Position numbers and translations under genes: made by a program. From Gnetum montanum (Eukaryota; Streptophyta; Gnetopsida; Gnetales; Gnetaceae): a stretch of DNA of 47,174 nucleotides. Positions 1 to 12,500 of this stretch are shown piece by piece. Numbering within the stretch: the first letter of the stretch is position 1; each line of letters opens with the position of its first letter. The notes below the pieces were generated by a model, which was given only the letters and a program-made list of their open reading frames with translations, searched no databases and was not told the DNA's origin. Location: NCBI GenBank assembly GCA_015680685.1, contig MNCI01035792.1, forward strand, positions 1 through 47,174, read 5' to 3'.

Positions 1-455
1 TGAGAGAGACTAATCGCGATGAGCAGCTGATTCCTTGATTAGCCGCACACATTCGTAAATGCTCGTAATCAAGTCATACTCATGCTACGCTAATGTAGGT
101 AATAAATAACAGGTAGGAAATAATAGGTAAGAAAATCCTATTCCATGCACTACAAGGTTTATCCACAAAGCTCGTCTTTATTGCCATACACAACTTGCAT
201 TCAGGTACAATATTGCTCAAATAAAGATCCATTCACTTGGGGACTCCTACTATAGGCACATGGAAAATATTCTATCTCTAGAGTGATCAAACTGCTAGAG
301 TTTCCCTACTTCTAGCCTAGGATGGGAAATAAGGGGAGTGCCGCCTCTTATTTATAGATTTGGTGGCGAACCACGATATCGCATACACGACATCGCAGGG
401 GACGACGTGATATCGCGTACGCGATATCGCGGCTCATGCGAATCGCCTCTCATCA
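1..455 (-). mobile_element. Partial LTR cut by the window edge (same family as 21915-22690)
   Basis: The stretch shares long blocks with the LTRs at 21915-22690 and 29600-30385: the gagagaga block, the 'aaatgctcgt.atcaag' block, 'cctcttatttatag' and the terminal CTCATCA at 449-455. It ends at 455 without a polypurine tract, so 455 is probably the outer end of an element, or a solo LTR, whose body lies left of the window. Read on the minus strand it starts TGATGAG, then palindromic GATATCGCG motifs, then a TATA box near 346-356. It is more diverged from the other copies than they are from each other. Confidence 0.75.
372..432. repeat. Cluster of GATATCGCG palindromes in LTR U3
   Basis: Two nearly identical blocks of about 26 bp lie side by side, each carrying two copies of the half-site GATATCGCG or a one-base variant facing each other around a GTAC or ATAC centre. 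The same palindrome occurs once in the LTR at 29600-30385 and in collapsed form at 21915-22690. It lies just upstream of the LTR TATA box on the minus strand, so it may be a promoter element; that role is inferred. Confidence 0.6.
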
Positions 456-3400
456 ATTATGATTTGTTTGCCTCTCTGTGCTAGGGGAGCACTAACAGAG
501 GATGGTGATTTGTCCTAGACCCTACAGATATTAGGCTAGTAGATGGCATGAAATGGTATCTTTGGCCATGCCAGATACTAACGGCCCAGGAGTGGCCAAT
601 GTAATGAGGTCCCACTATGGTAGGATGGTGGATACTCAGTTGGCGTGTTTTGTTATTCGATCGTTGCATTTGTGTCTCGAATCGTTTTGTTCGATGGTAC
701 TCGTGCAGTGGGTTTGGTGTGATGGTTGATCATGTACCTTTTGAGACAGTGGTGTAATGATAGATGATCATTTATGCTTCGTGATAGAGACATGTTTTTT
801 TCAAAATAGCATGGTTCTTTCATGGTATGCTCTTGGTGGCCTAAATCCTTCAACCTAGGATGGGCTTGGGTAGTTTGTCCTATAGTCTTTTAGGCCAGGG
901 TAGCATTCCCAAATATCATGTATGTTCCCATATAAATGTATCCTATCCTCAGGTGTGTGAAATGTATCCTTATGATATTCTCAATTCGATTGTATGCACT
1001 CAAAAGTGCTGGATATATTGCCTATGTGACTTAGTTGTCTCCTGGTTGTAGGCCTATGCCACACCCTGTGACTAGGCCAAGCTTCATGTATGGTGTTTTC
1101 CTAGTGCTTGTTTTTGAAGTGCCCTTGTTATATGTTGTAAATGGCCTTTGTGCCTTGATGTATAATTCTGCTGAAAACCTCATTAGAAATTCTTCAGTTG
1201 TGATACAGTGTTGTAATGAACGGACCAGGGCATGTCCTTGCCCATTATGCTCTTGAACTGGTGTCATGTGTTCTTGATGATGTTAGCATGCCTGGATGGT
1301 GTGTGCTTGGCGAACGTCCTCTAGACAAGACAAATCTTGGGAACACTTTCTCTTGTGTTCTTGAACTAGCAAAGATCTTGCCCATAGATGATCGATGGTG
1401 ATTGAAATTCAAATCATGTAATGTCTAGCGGTGGATTTGAGTCGAGTTCTGGGTATTGGCACCTAGACTTGCTCTTCCATGTTTGATGTGATCGTGAAGT
1501 AGTTGTCCAAACATTGGGATGGTGGTCCATCCCTGAATAAATGACGTTACAGATATAGAAATTGTGATTTCTCTTGGTGGCCTTTCTTGGTGGGCTTGAA
1601 TGTGCACAAAACCCTTGAGCCGATGCTCTCATGATTGGGGGTTTCTAATGATTTGTGTATGTTGGTGGGCTCTCATGACTAATTGCTTTTGGTGCTTTGG
1701 AGGGCTCTGATGCGCTCTCATTGATTGGGACTTATTGGTGCTTTCGTGGTCTATGGTGTGATTCCATGATAGGGAACTTGTTGTGCCTAATAGGCTATGA
1801 TGTCTTGCTAAAGTACTTCGTCCCTTATGTACATTGATGTACCACACAGTCCCTCCTTGATGTATTGTTCCATGTCTCTGGTGTGATGTTAATTCATGTT
1901 GGTGTTCTCACCTCCCTGGTGGGATAGCAGAGTTGATCATGATATTACTTGGTGAATCCTGAATTTTATGAGGGGTCATTCTCCATTTCAATGGATGCCC
2001 TCTTTAGTTCTTGAAATAATAAGGTAGGTGGTATTAAGACAGTTGTCTCCTATATGTGACCTAGAAGCAGTTGTTGTTTGGGACTTGTTCCTAGCAGTGG
2101 TCCCATGTTCGTGAACTCATGGGGCTTGTTCTCAGAGACAGAATCTTGTTACCCTAGTGAAATTCATGGAACCTCCTTTGTGAGGTTGTGTTGTTGATGT
2201 AAATTAAAGATACATATTGCTCTTTGTGTAAGCAAGGCATGATCTTGTGTACTCTCTCAGTTTTGGGGGCTTCAGAGGAACTTCCTTATTGAGGTTCTCT
2301 GGTAGACCATCCTTATTGTAAACCCTTCAGGGATGAATCGTTTTGTGTTTTAGTTGTAAATGATGTTGATGAAAGCCCATTCCATGTAAAACTATCTTGA
2401 GGGCCTAGTCCTCCTATGGGCAATATGTTGTTTTTGACCTTTGTCTATTGTTTGGGGTGAATGATAATAGGTAGTGGTGTGGCCTTGTCCACCACAAATT
2501 GATGTAAATGGGATTGACTGGGATGTATGAAACAAAAAACCTGGATCTCCCAAGATGAAATGGAAATCCCTCTTGATAAAATTTCAAAGGGATGAACCGC
2601 TTGGTGTCTCGAGTTGTTCTCAAGGGGAAAATTGAATTTGGGTATGACTTGTGAACCCATGTCTTCCCTCAAGTAGTGACAGTTCCACGACATGGTTCTA
2701 TTGGCTATATTGATTGGGCATGTATTATGAGTAAGGTGTAGCTGGGCTACTATACTTACCTATGGAAGAAACCTCCTAAAGAGGATCTTTCCTACAAGTG
2801 CAAAATCTAATAAAAGGTGTTGATCATGAGATTGGCAGTCATTCTTGATATAGTGGGAAAATGCAAATTCTGGGAATGTTGATGTTCCTTGGAGAATTCA
2901 TGATTTAATTACTCTCAGAAGTGACTCTATATTTGTTCTTGGACCTAGTGTTCATAAAATGGTGCTTGTCCCATAACCTGGAGTGAGAAGGATAGCTTGC
3001 ATGTGGCAAATGTGGGTGATCCTTCTCCAGGAACGGGATATTATGGTTGCATTTGATGATGTGCTTATGGCTGATATGAGATAGGTGATGGAGGATTGTC
3101 ATGGGGTTGGATGCCCAATTGACCCTTCACTTGTTCTAACATTCGAGTAGGCATCCTTAATGTTGGACAATCACAAGAGGTGTTGATGATAGTTGGGGCT
3201 TGTTGTATGTTAGCCTCTTGGAGAAGTTTCCAAATAGATTTTTGGATCTTCTCTCTCGTTGTGGCTATGAAATACTATTGAATGATGAATTGAGGTATGC
3301 GATGCTGGTGTCTATGGATGGTAAGGTCAAGCTCAAAAGATTTGCCCTTGTACCTTGTTTGTAAGGGAGAACATGCTTGACTCCCTTCATACCAGCTTAA

Positions 3401-4028
3401 ACAAACATGATGAGAAAAAGAGAATGTGCATGGTACTGATGCACGTGGAATTAGTGCTTAGATGGTTGCATTGGTGAGACCCCATGGGTCTGGATGCGAG
3501 TAGCAGAACATGGAGTTCTGGCAAGCATGAGTTGCTTGTGAAGACATGGCTCTTCATAGCATGTCCTCTCTCTTGGTGTGATGTTCCCAAATCCCTCACC
3601 ATGTGTAGTGGCCCTGGTGAGTCCTCAAAAAAAATCAATGGGTGCTGAGATGCCATTCACAAAGGAACTCGGCAGGACTTGCGGAAGAGAAGCTATCTTC
3701 TTGCATAAGTATGGGTTTACACAAGAAGATATGTTTCTAGATTCTTAGAAGGGATGGATCTAGGGGACACCTTAGAGATGTTGGCCCTTTGGGTTGGACT
3801 CTCCTGCTCATATAGAGAAGGGAAGTCTTTGGGCTTCCTCCAATTGCCCTTGCGTTTCATGCAAGGCACTGGATGGAAGGACGTATCAGGTGTTGGGGTT
3901 GGTACCTTCCTTCAAGCCTAGTGTCTAAGGAGTTGATGGATCCCTAGAGTTGATGGAGTTCCAAACCCATTTAGAAGCGTACACTCGAAGCTATCATAGG
4001 CTCCACTCCGAGGGTGTTGCTTCTTTAT
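456..4028. other. Degenerate repeat DNA, no gene recognised
   Basis: Open frames on both strands are short and low in complexity, and none matches a family I recognise. The tract is rich in TTG and GTG words, has moderate GC and no clear splice pattern. Because a polypurine tract and LTR-like start follow at 4029-4041, it may be the non-coding interior of a plus-strand LTR element, but no gag, protease or pol motif is visible. Confidence 0.4.
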
Positions 4029-4736
4029 GTGGGGGAGGATTGTGAGGGATGTCCCAAAGTGGTGGTTCTCTTGGGCTCTCCCCATGGTTTGGGGGCCATG
4101 GAACACTTTGAGGTGCCCTTGGGGGACTCTCAAGTGTTAGATAACCCACCCCGGCTTGGTGGTACCAAGCTAGCAACAGGACACCCTTCTGTTGCAACTC
4201 TCTTCTAAGTCCTCTTCATTCCCCCTTCACTGTGGAGAACTACATGGCCCTGATTCTACGGTGGTCGTAGATATGTAGGCAACCAAGACTGGATAGTTTT
4301 GGTGCGGTGCCAAGCCACACCTTGTACTAGATCATGAGGGATTTGGGGGTGAGGCACCTTCCCTTGTAGGTGCATCGTCTCCCCTCCCACCGATGTGGTC
4401 TACAAGGTTCTGTGTGTGCTTGTTTGTTTGGTCCTCGTTTTGGAGTTAGTTACCCTCCATGAGGTGCGTTGTCATGTACATTAAGAAGCTGTGCTTCTGC
4501 TTGCACTCACTCATGAGATGCTTGCTTGCTTGAGGCGTATTCCCCAAGTCTTCTACCCCAGATCCATTGGATCTTCGTGAATTCCTTGGGGTGCCGGACA
4601 ATGTCGGGGCAACGTTGTTACAATATATGTAGCCTTATTTTGTTGGTCAATGCTAGGATGATGTACTTGCCATGCAGTAATGGAATTGTCTTATGGTGGG
4701 ATAACGTGTAGTAAAACACTTATATTGTAGATCACA
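4029..4736 (+). mobile_element. Probable polypurine tract and LTR of a Ty3/gypsy-type element
   Basis: The purine run gtgggggaggat at 4029-4040 is followed directly by TGTGAGGGATGTCCC at 4041, the arrangement seen at the 3' LTR start of many plant Ty3/gypsy elements. A tract reading 'gtagatatgtaggcaacc' near 4267 resembles plant LTR U5 sequence. The right end is uncertain; a CA end near 4736 is a guess. No second LTR is in the window to confirm it and no target duplication could be tested. Confidence 0.4.
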
Positions 4737-5036
4737 TCCACCTTATTGTATGGGTAGGGGGTTTTGCTACTATCCCTAACTTTCCTTGTCTTTGTTGAAG
4801 AAAAAATTCTAATATGTAGGTGGCTACTAGCCTAAGTTTTATAATGAAACACGAGCTTCCTTGTCTTTATTTTAAAAGAAGAAATCCTACTATGCAAGTA
4901 GGAGTTGGGCTACCTAAGTTTCTTTATCAAAATAAAGCATAAATTTGCAACCTATTCCTTTCAAAATAAGATACTTGCTTACTCATTGAACTTCATTCTT
5001 TTTCCCTATGAAAATTTTGCCTTGGACAAGTAGTTC

Positions 5037-5284
5037 AAGTGGTTAGCTCATTCTTTGTCAAGTAGGAGATTACCACTTCAATTCATACTTCAAAGCATGC
5101 TTATATTGTTGTATAATTCTTATAAGCTATCATGTTAAGTTTATGTTTTAATGTCAAAGTATTTTAGCTCATTCTTTGTCAAGTAAGAGATTAGTAGTTC
5201 GATTCATACTTCAAAGCATGCTTATATTGTTGTATAATTCTTATAAGCTATCTTTTTAAGTTTATGTTTTAATGGCAAAGTAGT
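5037..5284 (+). repeat. tRNA-like head and 121-bp tandem duplication
   Basis: Two copies of a 121-bp unit start at 5043 and 5164 (ttagctcattctttgtcaag in both) and differ at few positions. Just before the first copy, tagttcaagtgg fits a pol III A box, and cttcaattcatac about 40 bases later is a weak B box, so the source may be a tRNA-derived SINE. 5532-5553 nearby is a simple AAAAT microsatellite. Confidence 0.6.
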
Positions 5285-6524
5285 TAACACATTGTCATGA
5301 TCGTTGCCTATGTAGGTAATGACTACCCATCCACTAATGAAACTATGGTATCCATAGCATGAGATGAAATACCTTAAATACGTTTGAGATGAAAATACCT
5401 TTAATGCTGAAATTAATGGATGATGTATTTTTGTGAGCTCTCACCTAACCATATTCTTTGATTTGAAATGCTCTATTATCAAATTTGCAATATGTGTGTT
5501 TGTTGCTGTATTGTATTTACAACATTCTCCTAAATAAAATAAAATAAAATAAAGGAAAAGGGAAGAGTTAGATGGTACTATATTTACAACAACTAAGAAA
5601 AAATGGAAGATTTTATAGTTAAAAGTTAAAAAATTCGAAGTTGTTCGATTTGCAATCCATAAAAGAAGAGGGAAAAAATTTTGGAATCTCTAATACAATT
5701 TGCAATCAAATTAAATGCAAGGAAAAAATTGGAATTTGTATAAGTTCATTTGCAATAAAAGATTACAAAGGGCTTTTAAAAAATAATGTCAACTAAAAGG
5801 TTTGAGGTGTGTGTCTTATGTTTGGTAGTGGTATCTGCATGTGGTAGGAAAGGATTTTTCATAAATTTACTGCCACATTCACGAGACGAGAATTTCCTTT
5901 CCTTTCCAAGGTAGACCAAGGTGCCGTGCTAATGATTGTATGAGATAAGTATTTCATATATGGATAAACAATATCACATTGTTGAATTAACAAAGTTTGC
6001 CAAAAGCTTTGTTCAATTGGATCCCTTATTGGGAAGTACGTTTATTAATATTTTTGAATGAAAATTAAGAAGATGAAATCATGTATATCTGGTTCTGACC
6101 GATGTAGCAGTGACAAACACTGGATCACTGAAACCTTATACAACATTACCACAAAATCACTAACGGTTTCAAAAATTTTCTTTTTACAAACGATATATAA
6201 CCATTCAAAAAGTGAGGGGACAGACAAGTAAGGAGAGATTGCAGGAGGTTTAATCAATGTCGGCCAAACAATTGATCCTCAGGCAGCCTATAACTGTCAA
6301 AGAGTTTGAACTTTGAACGCGGGTTTTAAATGGTACATACTAATTGTTTTGTTTTTCCATAACGGCAACGTCAAACTGCAAATTCAAAGAAAGAAAGACA
6401 GAAGAGCACAATTTCACAACGAATTTGACGCAGAATTTCACAGCGCTGCAGGCGTATGCTTTGACGGGCTTTCTTTGCTTTGTTTTGGGTACCTGTGTGC
6501 TGCATATTTCCATTTCCAGGATTA
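5285..6524 (+). promoter_or_regulatory. Upstream region and 5' leader of phytochelatin synthase
   Basis: There is no gene here. The tract is AT-rich up to about 6180. A TATA-like 'gatatataa' at 6192-6200 lies about 330 bases before the start codon and could be the core promoter. The stretch 6300-6524 is less AT-rich and would be the leader. No known metal-response element stands out. The transcription start cannot be placed from sequence alone. Confidence 0.3.
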
Positions 6525-6599
6525 ATGGCCATCGCAGGTTTTTACAAGCGCATCCTTCCTTGCCCTCCAGCCGTGGAATTTGCTTCTCGCGAAGGCAAG
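6525..6599 (+). CDS. PCS: Phytochelatin synthase exon 1
   Basis: Codes residues 1-25 (MAIAGFYKR to SREGK) and ends in phase 0 before GTAAGA. The reading frame is open upstream of the ATG but has no earlier ATG, which fixes the start. Confidence 0.95.
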
Positions 6600-9500
6600 G
6601 TAAGAAAAAGAAAAAATAAGGAAAAACCTAAGCTTAAGCTCAACTCCAATCAAAATTGTTGTTTTGATAGCCTACACATTATTTTCCAGCACTATTCCAG
6701 TTCACTCTCAGAACAGAAAAGCTTGCGGGATCATTTCCATTTCGCATTTCAATTTTGACAAGGGAAAAAAAGAACGCTGGATTGCATTTCTGGGCATATT
6801 TCTTCTTCATCACTCTGAAGCTCAATGCTCAGTGAAAATTTAACCTTTTTTTCTGACTGGCTGTGCCAGGCTTGAACCAGGTCTTAAGAATTGAGAAAGA
6901 AGCAGCCCGCCATCGATTCAAATAATAGCCCATTTTTATTTAGATCGGACTTAAATTTACCTTGGGATAGGATGTACATTGAGAATTTACTTAGATGGAA
7001 TTTAGTTCAGGGATTGTGTTTCACCATTTTAAATGTCAGCCACTCAACTGGAATATCTTTACAACGGTGTTCTGGGGTTTTGTTTCTGCTTTAAAAGTTG
7101 TTGTTGTGGGTTTCAGCGTGGTAATAAGAAATAAAAATGAAAATAAGTAAAGATGAGCACTTAACTCAAGATCGGTAAAATTTTTTATTTTGAATATCTA
7201 CGGATCTCTCTCTACCTAACTGTTTGCCTGTTATTCGCTTCCGTTTTGCATGCATGAGATAAATGAAAATTATAGAGTTCAGATGGGTGATTGATCACTG
7301 AATTTCACTTTGTTGCCAAGATTTCCAAATCAAGTAAACTTTATTATGGAGATTCATCCATAGGTGCGCAAAAAAAAATTGAGGTGGCTGAGACTCGTTG
7401 AATAAATATGCTGCACCAGGACTTTGTTGGGAATACCCAAAAATAGGTTTGCCGACCAAAAGGATACCATGTATTTGCGATGTTCTTTATCTGGTTCCTT
7501 CAGAAAAGGATTTTGTTGTTACTTACCATAGATAAGTATGATACACAACTTTGGATTTGACTTATCCAGTTAAAGCTAAACAATGGTTTAAGATTAAGGA
7601 TATCCGGGACTAAAATAGTACATGCATTTATTAAGTCTTTATGAAGAATTCCAATGAAATTCCACTTGATTTGTTTAGAAGGACAGATTTTACCATGTTT
7701 TGACTCAATTAAGTACAACGGTCATGATCAACTACAGCCCTTATGCAATGCCATCGCTGAATAAGTTGATACTAGTTTCAGCAGGGATCTAAAATACTTT
7801 AGCATTAGAAAATATGTCCAAGTACTCTTAAGAGAATTCTGATTTTAAGCTTTTTGCCATTTATAACATTATCAAAATTCCCCAAAAAACTTTGTATTAC
7901 AAAGATACTCTGTTTATTTAATTATTATGCCCTTTGTAATAGTTTCTGTTTGGTTTGTTAGGAGCTATTTCGTGAAGCATTACATAATGGAACAATGGAA
8001 GGGTTCTTCAAAATAATCTCATATTTTCAGACTCAATCAGAACCTGCATTTTGTGGATTGGCATCTCTTTCCATTGTGCTCAATGCTCTTTCAATTGATC
8101 CTGGTAGAAAATGGAAGGGTGAGTACCAGGTTGGAATTGCCTTATTCTGTTAGATTAATAGTAGTTGATGTAGTTATTTGTTTCCCTGAACTTGATATCC
8201 TTGGTGATGGATTTCAACTTTTTGTTGCAGATCTAGAGATACTATGTTTAAGCATGTTTTACAGCATAAGTTGATAGTAAAGAAACATTAATCATCAATT
8301 TCATTGAAATTAACCTAAAACATGATCACTTTTGTTTATTTTCTGCCACCTCTGTCCTCAGGCAGCCTATAACAATATCTTGCAACAAACTCTGCCTATA
8401 GGTATCTTTATACTTTTGCCAAACAATAAATTAATTTAAATTTATAACCATTGTCTACATAATGCAAGAACATCATTCACCATGTTAAATACATGCTTTA
8501 ATTGCCGACCAACACTAAACTGTTACACTTACAGCTTTATGATTGTTTGCAGCATATCTGATTTGGTCTCTGTTTGAGTAGATGCATTGTCCAAATGCCA
8601 AACACTTGCTGCTTTTGTAACCATGAAATTTTGTTTTTCTCAAGGAAACTGTCAATCAAAGTTTTGAATGATTGATAATCCACTGTTTAAGATAGTACCT
8701 TTTGCTTGCTTTGCAATTACCGACTTTTTGAAATTTTAAATATTGCATAACATAGTTTTCCTTTGTAAATTGGCAACGTTTTTAGTTCCATCTCTGACCA
8801 TGCCATACAAACCCTTATACGAGCACTGATTTGAGCCTTTATAATTGACACTTGCTTTATCATGTCAAATCATATAGAAGATTGATCAATTCCTTTTCAA
8901 AGAGTTGTACTTTTCAAATCTGAATATGACATGAAAATATCTATGCACTCATCACCAGGAGTGCATTGCCTCTGTAGATTTAAAACTGATTTCCCCCCTC
9001 TTTTTAGTTTATGCTGAGAGAGTTTAATTCCTACAATTATGTTTCTCTACTTTATCAATGCACATAGAATCCAGTCAATTAGATTTTCTTTTTATATACT
9101 AATTAATGTATTCATCAGGGCCATGGCGTTGGTTTGATGAAACAATGCTAGATTGCTGCGAGCCATTAGAAAAAGTGAAAGTTGATGGCATTACTTTTGG
9201 AAAGCTTGTTTGCCTTGCCAATTGTGCTGGTGCTGGAGTTGAAACATTTCGTGCAAACCAAACTTCCCTTCAAAAGTTTCGTAGTTCCTTAGCAAGGTGT
9301 GCTTCATCTGAAGACTGTCATATTATTGTGTCATATCACAGGTCTCCATTTAAGCAGGTTTGCTTCCTTCTAATAACAATTTTATATGTATTTATACATA
9401 AATCTTAATTTAGGCCTAAATAATTGTTTTCTGTTGATTAAAGGTTTAAAAACCACAAATAATTTATAGCAAATTAATTCTAAGTACGTTCAAGAGACAT

Positions 9501-12500
9501 ACCCCTTGGTGAGGCCTTTGTTTGCTGATAAAGGGATATGCCTGTTAAAGAAAGAATTAGTTCATTCCACAGCCTGACCACATTTAGGCACAGTAAAAAT
9601 AGGCATTTGGGCACATAAGGTAGATAGCTAGCCTTAAGAGCTTTTCCAAATTGTCAAATATAAATATAGTCCAAAATACATGGAACAAGAGCCAGGATTG
9701 CCATTGTGGAGTTTATGTTTTTTCTTAATATTTGGAAATAGATTAGGATTTTTGTTAGGATTTTGGTTTTACATCTCATGGACAATTCTACTTATAGGAT
9801 TTCGGATGTTAAATTATTCGCAAGTACAAATTAGCCTTATGAATTTCTTGGTTGTGTAAGTTATTAACTTATGAACTTCTTGCGTGTTTCCCAAGATCTT
9901 CAAGTGGGATTCATTGTATTTGTAACTAGAACTGATTGTTAGTTTCTGACTAATTATGTAGATCACAACTAGTTTAGGTTTACAAATCACTCATTAGATT
10001 CTTCAACTGGTCTCTACTTCTCCAATCCACATCCTCAATTTTGAGTTCTACACTTTTAGGGTAGATACGATCTTTGACTATATTACTATCAGACACTAAG
10101 AGTTATGACATCATTGCAAACTCTTGATTTCTTTACGAAGTATCAGGAAATTCTTCTTTGGCTGGTCTTACACAAGATTGGGATCCACTTCCTTCTTGCA
10201 GCTCAAACTTTTACACTAAACCTTATCACTTGATATGTTTTTGCAGCTACAAATTCATGTTTGAACTTTTATTAATTCACATTACTCAACTTTGAACTTG
10301 CTTATTTAAGCTTCACTTGTATATGATCCTTTTGGGTATTGGGTGAACTTACATGCTTACTTTCTTCAATCTCATCTTTTGTGCTTCAGGTGCCATTTGG
10401 ATATTGGGCAACTTTGTTTTTGAAGTTTTGTAGTGTTGCAATTGCATTTCAAACTCAAATGAAATTTTCACCAATTGCTTACAAACCTGTATGGGTGTCT
10501 TCTTATTTCAGTTGGCTTCACCTCATGACTCTTGTATTACCTGAGGTATTTTCAAGATTTTTCACCATTTGGTGTTACTTCTACTTTCTTTATTTCATGT
10601 CATAGACTGCTTCTTAGTCTTACAACTTCTTCTCTTGTTATTGCTTTATCTTTCTTGTACACATATACTTGTTTGTTCCAAACACTCTACATGTTTTCTC
10701 ATTTCTCCTTGGTAACTTATGGGTATTTATTTTCTTGAGTTATTGTAAATTTTATGAACCATGGTAACTCTTTGTTATATCCTAGACATAATGATTGATT
10801 GAGAAACCAATGATTGTACATCATCTTATGAATATATTTTAACAATTTCCATACATACAATTCCAAAGAATTTTCATTGACTAGAATTTAGCATTAATTG
10901 CAATAATAAAACACGTTGGTAAAAATGATTATGAATCATGAAGGGTCCTTAGGTCCTCTTTTTCTACACTTTTGTCTTTTCCCCCTTTTGAGAATCTTGT
11001 TTATTATATTATTAAAAAAATTGATGTTCATGTTTAATTTTTGCAAATAATTAACTAGGTTGGACTCACTAATTACATTTATATTCATTAGAACATATTA
11101 CTTATGGAATGTATGTCACTATTAGTAATTTGATCTTAAGATTACATAATTTGGCCGAGAGGCCATTACCAGTCATATTTTAGTAACGCCAACTTTGTCC
11201 ATAACGCTGACTAACGTTGACTTTCCCGAGAGGCCATTACCAGTCATATTTCGGTAACGACAATTTTGTCCATAACGCTAACTAACACTGACGTGTTATG
11301 AAAGGTTACGTTCGTTGCAAAACAGAAATACGTTTAGAAAGGTTGCATAATACGTTTAGAAAGGTTGCGTTCTCGTTCCAAAGGTTATGTCCCGTTGAAA
11401 ACCATAAATACGCCTCATTAGATGAACAGTTTGCATTGGATTCGGGAGTGCCTACTGAAGCGCAGTAAATCAGCAATGGGTACGCATGTCAAAATTTTTT
11501 CTGAAATTTTGTATATATAATAATAATAAGGCTCTTGTTAATATCAGCGCTCCGGTTACTGTTGGTCATGGCTTCAACAATGCAGTGACTATGCCACTGC
11601 ATATGCATACTTCTCTATTTATGAACTCATGTTAATCTTCTTTGCATATATTGACGTATTGTTTAAAACATGGAATGACTCGGCTTTTGAAGAGGGAGAA
11701 TTTGTAATGAAATTTTGTATATATACATTGAAATGACTGCCTTGACATGCCTCATATTATTCTTGCGTTGTTCTCGATGTCTGTTTTGAATCGTGTAGGA
11801 AAATCCTTTTTCAGAAAATTCTGTAATAATAATAATAATGAAGTCCACTAATGAAATATTCTTAACCATATGTATAACAACATTAATGAAAATAAAATTT
11901 TGTTAATAAACTGGTAGTAAAGATGCACAACCTTTCATATGTCTGTAACATCGAACTTCAAGATTTTGCTATAAAAATTTAATACACAACCTTTCATGTG
12001 TCTATAACATCAAACTTCAAGATTCTGCTATAAAAATTCAATTCCTCAGAGCTTAAACAATATGTGATCCCCTGTGCATTTTACGGAGAAATCATAATGG
12101 TGAAAGTCTGTCTTAAATTACTTCTCTGACTCTAGGTTGACTAAAAATTTTAAAAGATTGTCATGACTAACAAGTAAAAACTCATTTCTTCGGTACTATA
12201 GAGACGCTGATTTCGTCACACACAATGCCACTCCAAAGCAACGACTATTTGGAATTTAGATACTTAAACAATTTTAAGTATATCAGAAATCAGAAAATGG
12301 CACATCGTTGACAGCAGATGTAGTTACCGAATTTTAACAAGCAGATTGCACGTAAGCATAAATTAAATACTGGCCAATGGCGATGATGTTGTCACTGAGG
12401 ATGAAACATCTTTGGTAGTGTTACCATAGATAGAAACTTATACTTGCTACTGTGCTGCAAATGCATTCAACAAAACTATACTTATCAGGGCAACGCAATG

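Noticed and set aside
3387-4208. Several open frames on both strands
   Set aside because: Short, mutually overlapping and without motifs; they lie in degenerate repeat DNA.
6344-6758. Open frames overlapping phytochelatin synthase exon 1
   Set aside because: They run into intron 1 or start from TTG; only the frame with MAIAGFYKR fits the family and the splice site at 6600.
8085-8105. Match to the SINE-like tail word 'ctcaatgctc'
   Set aside because: It codes IVLNALSID within exon 2 of phytochelatin synthase; the likeness is chance.
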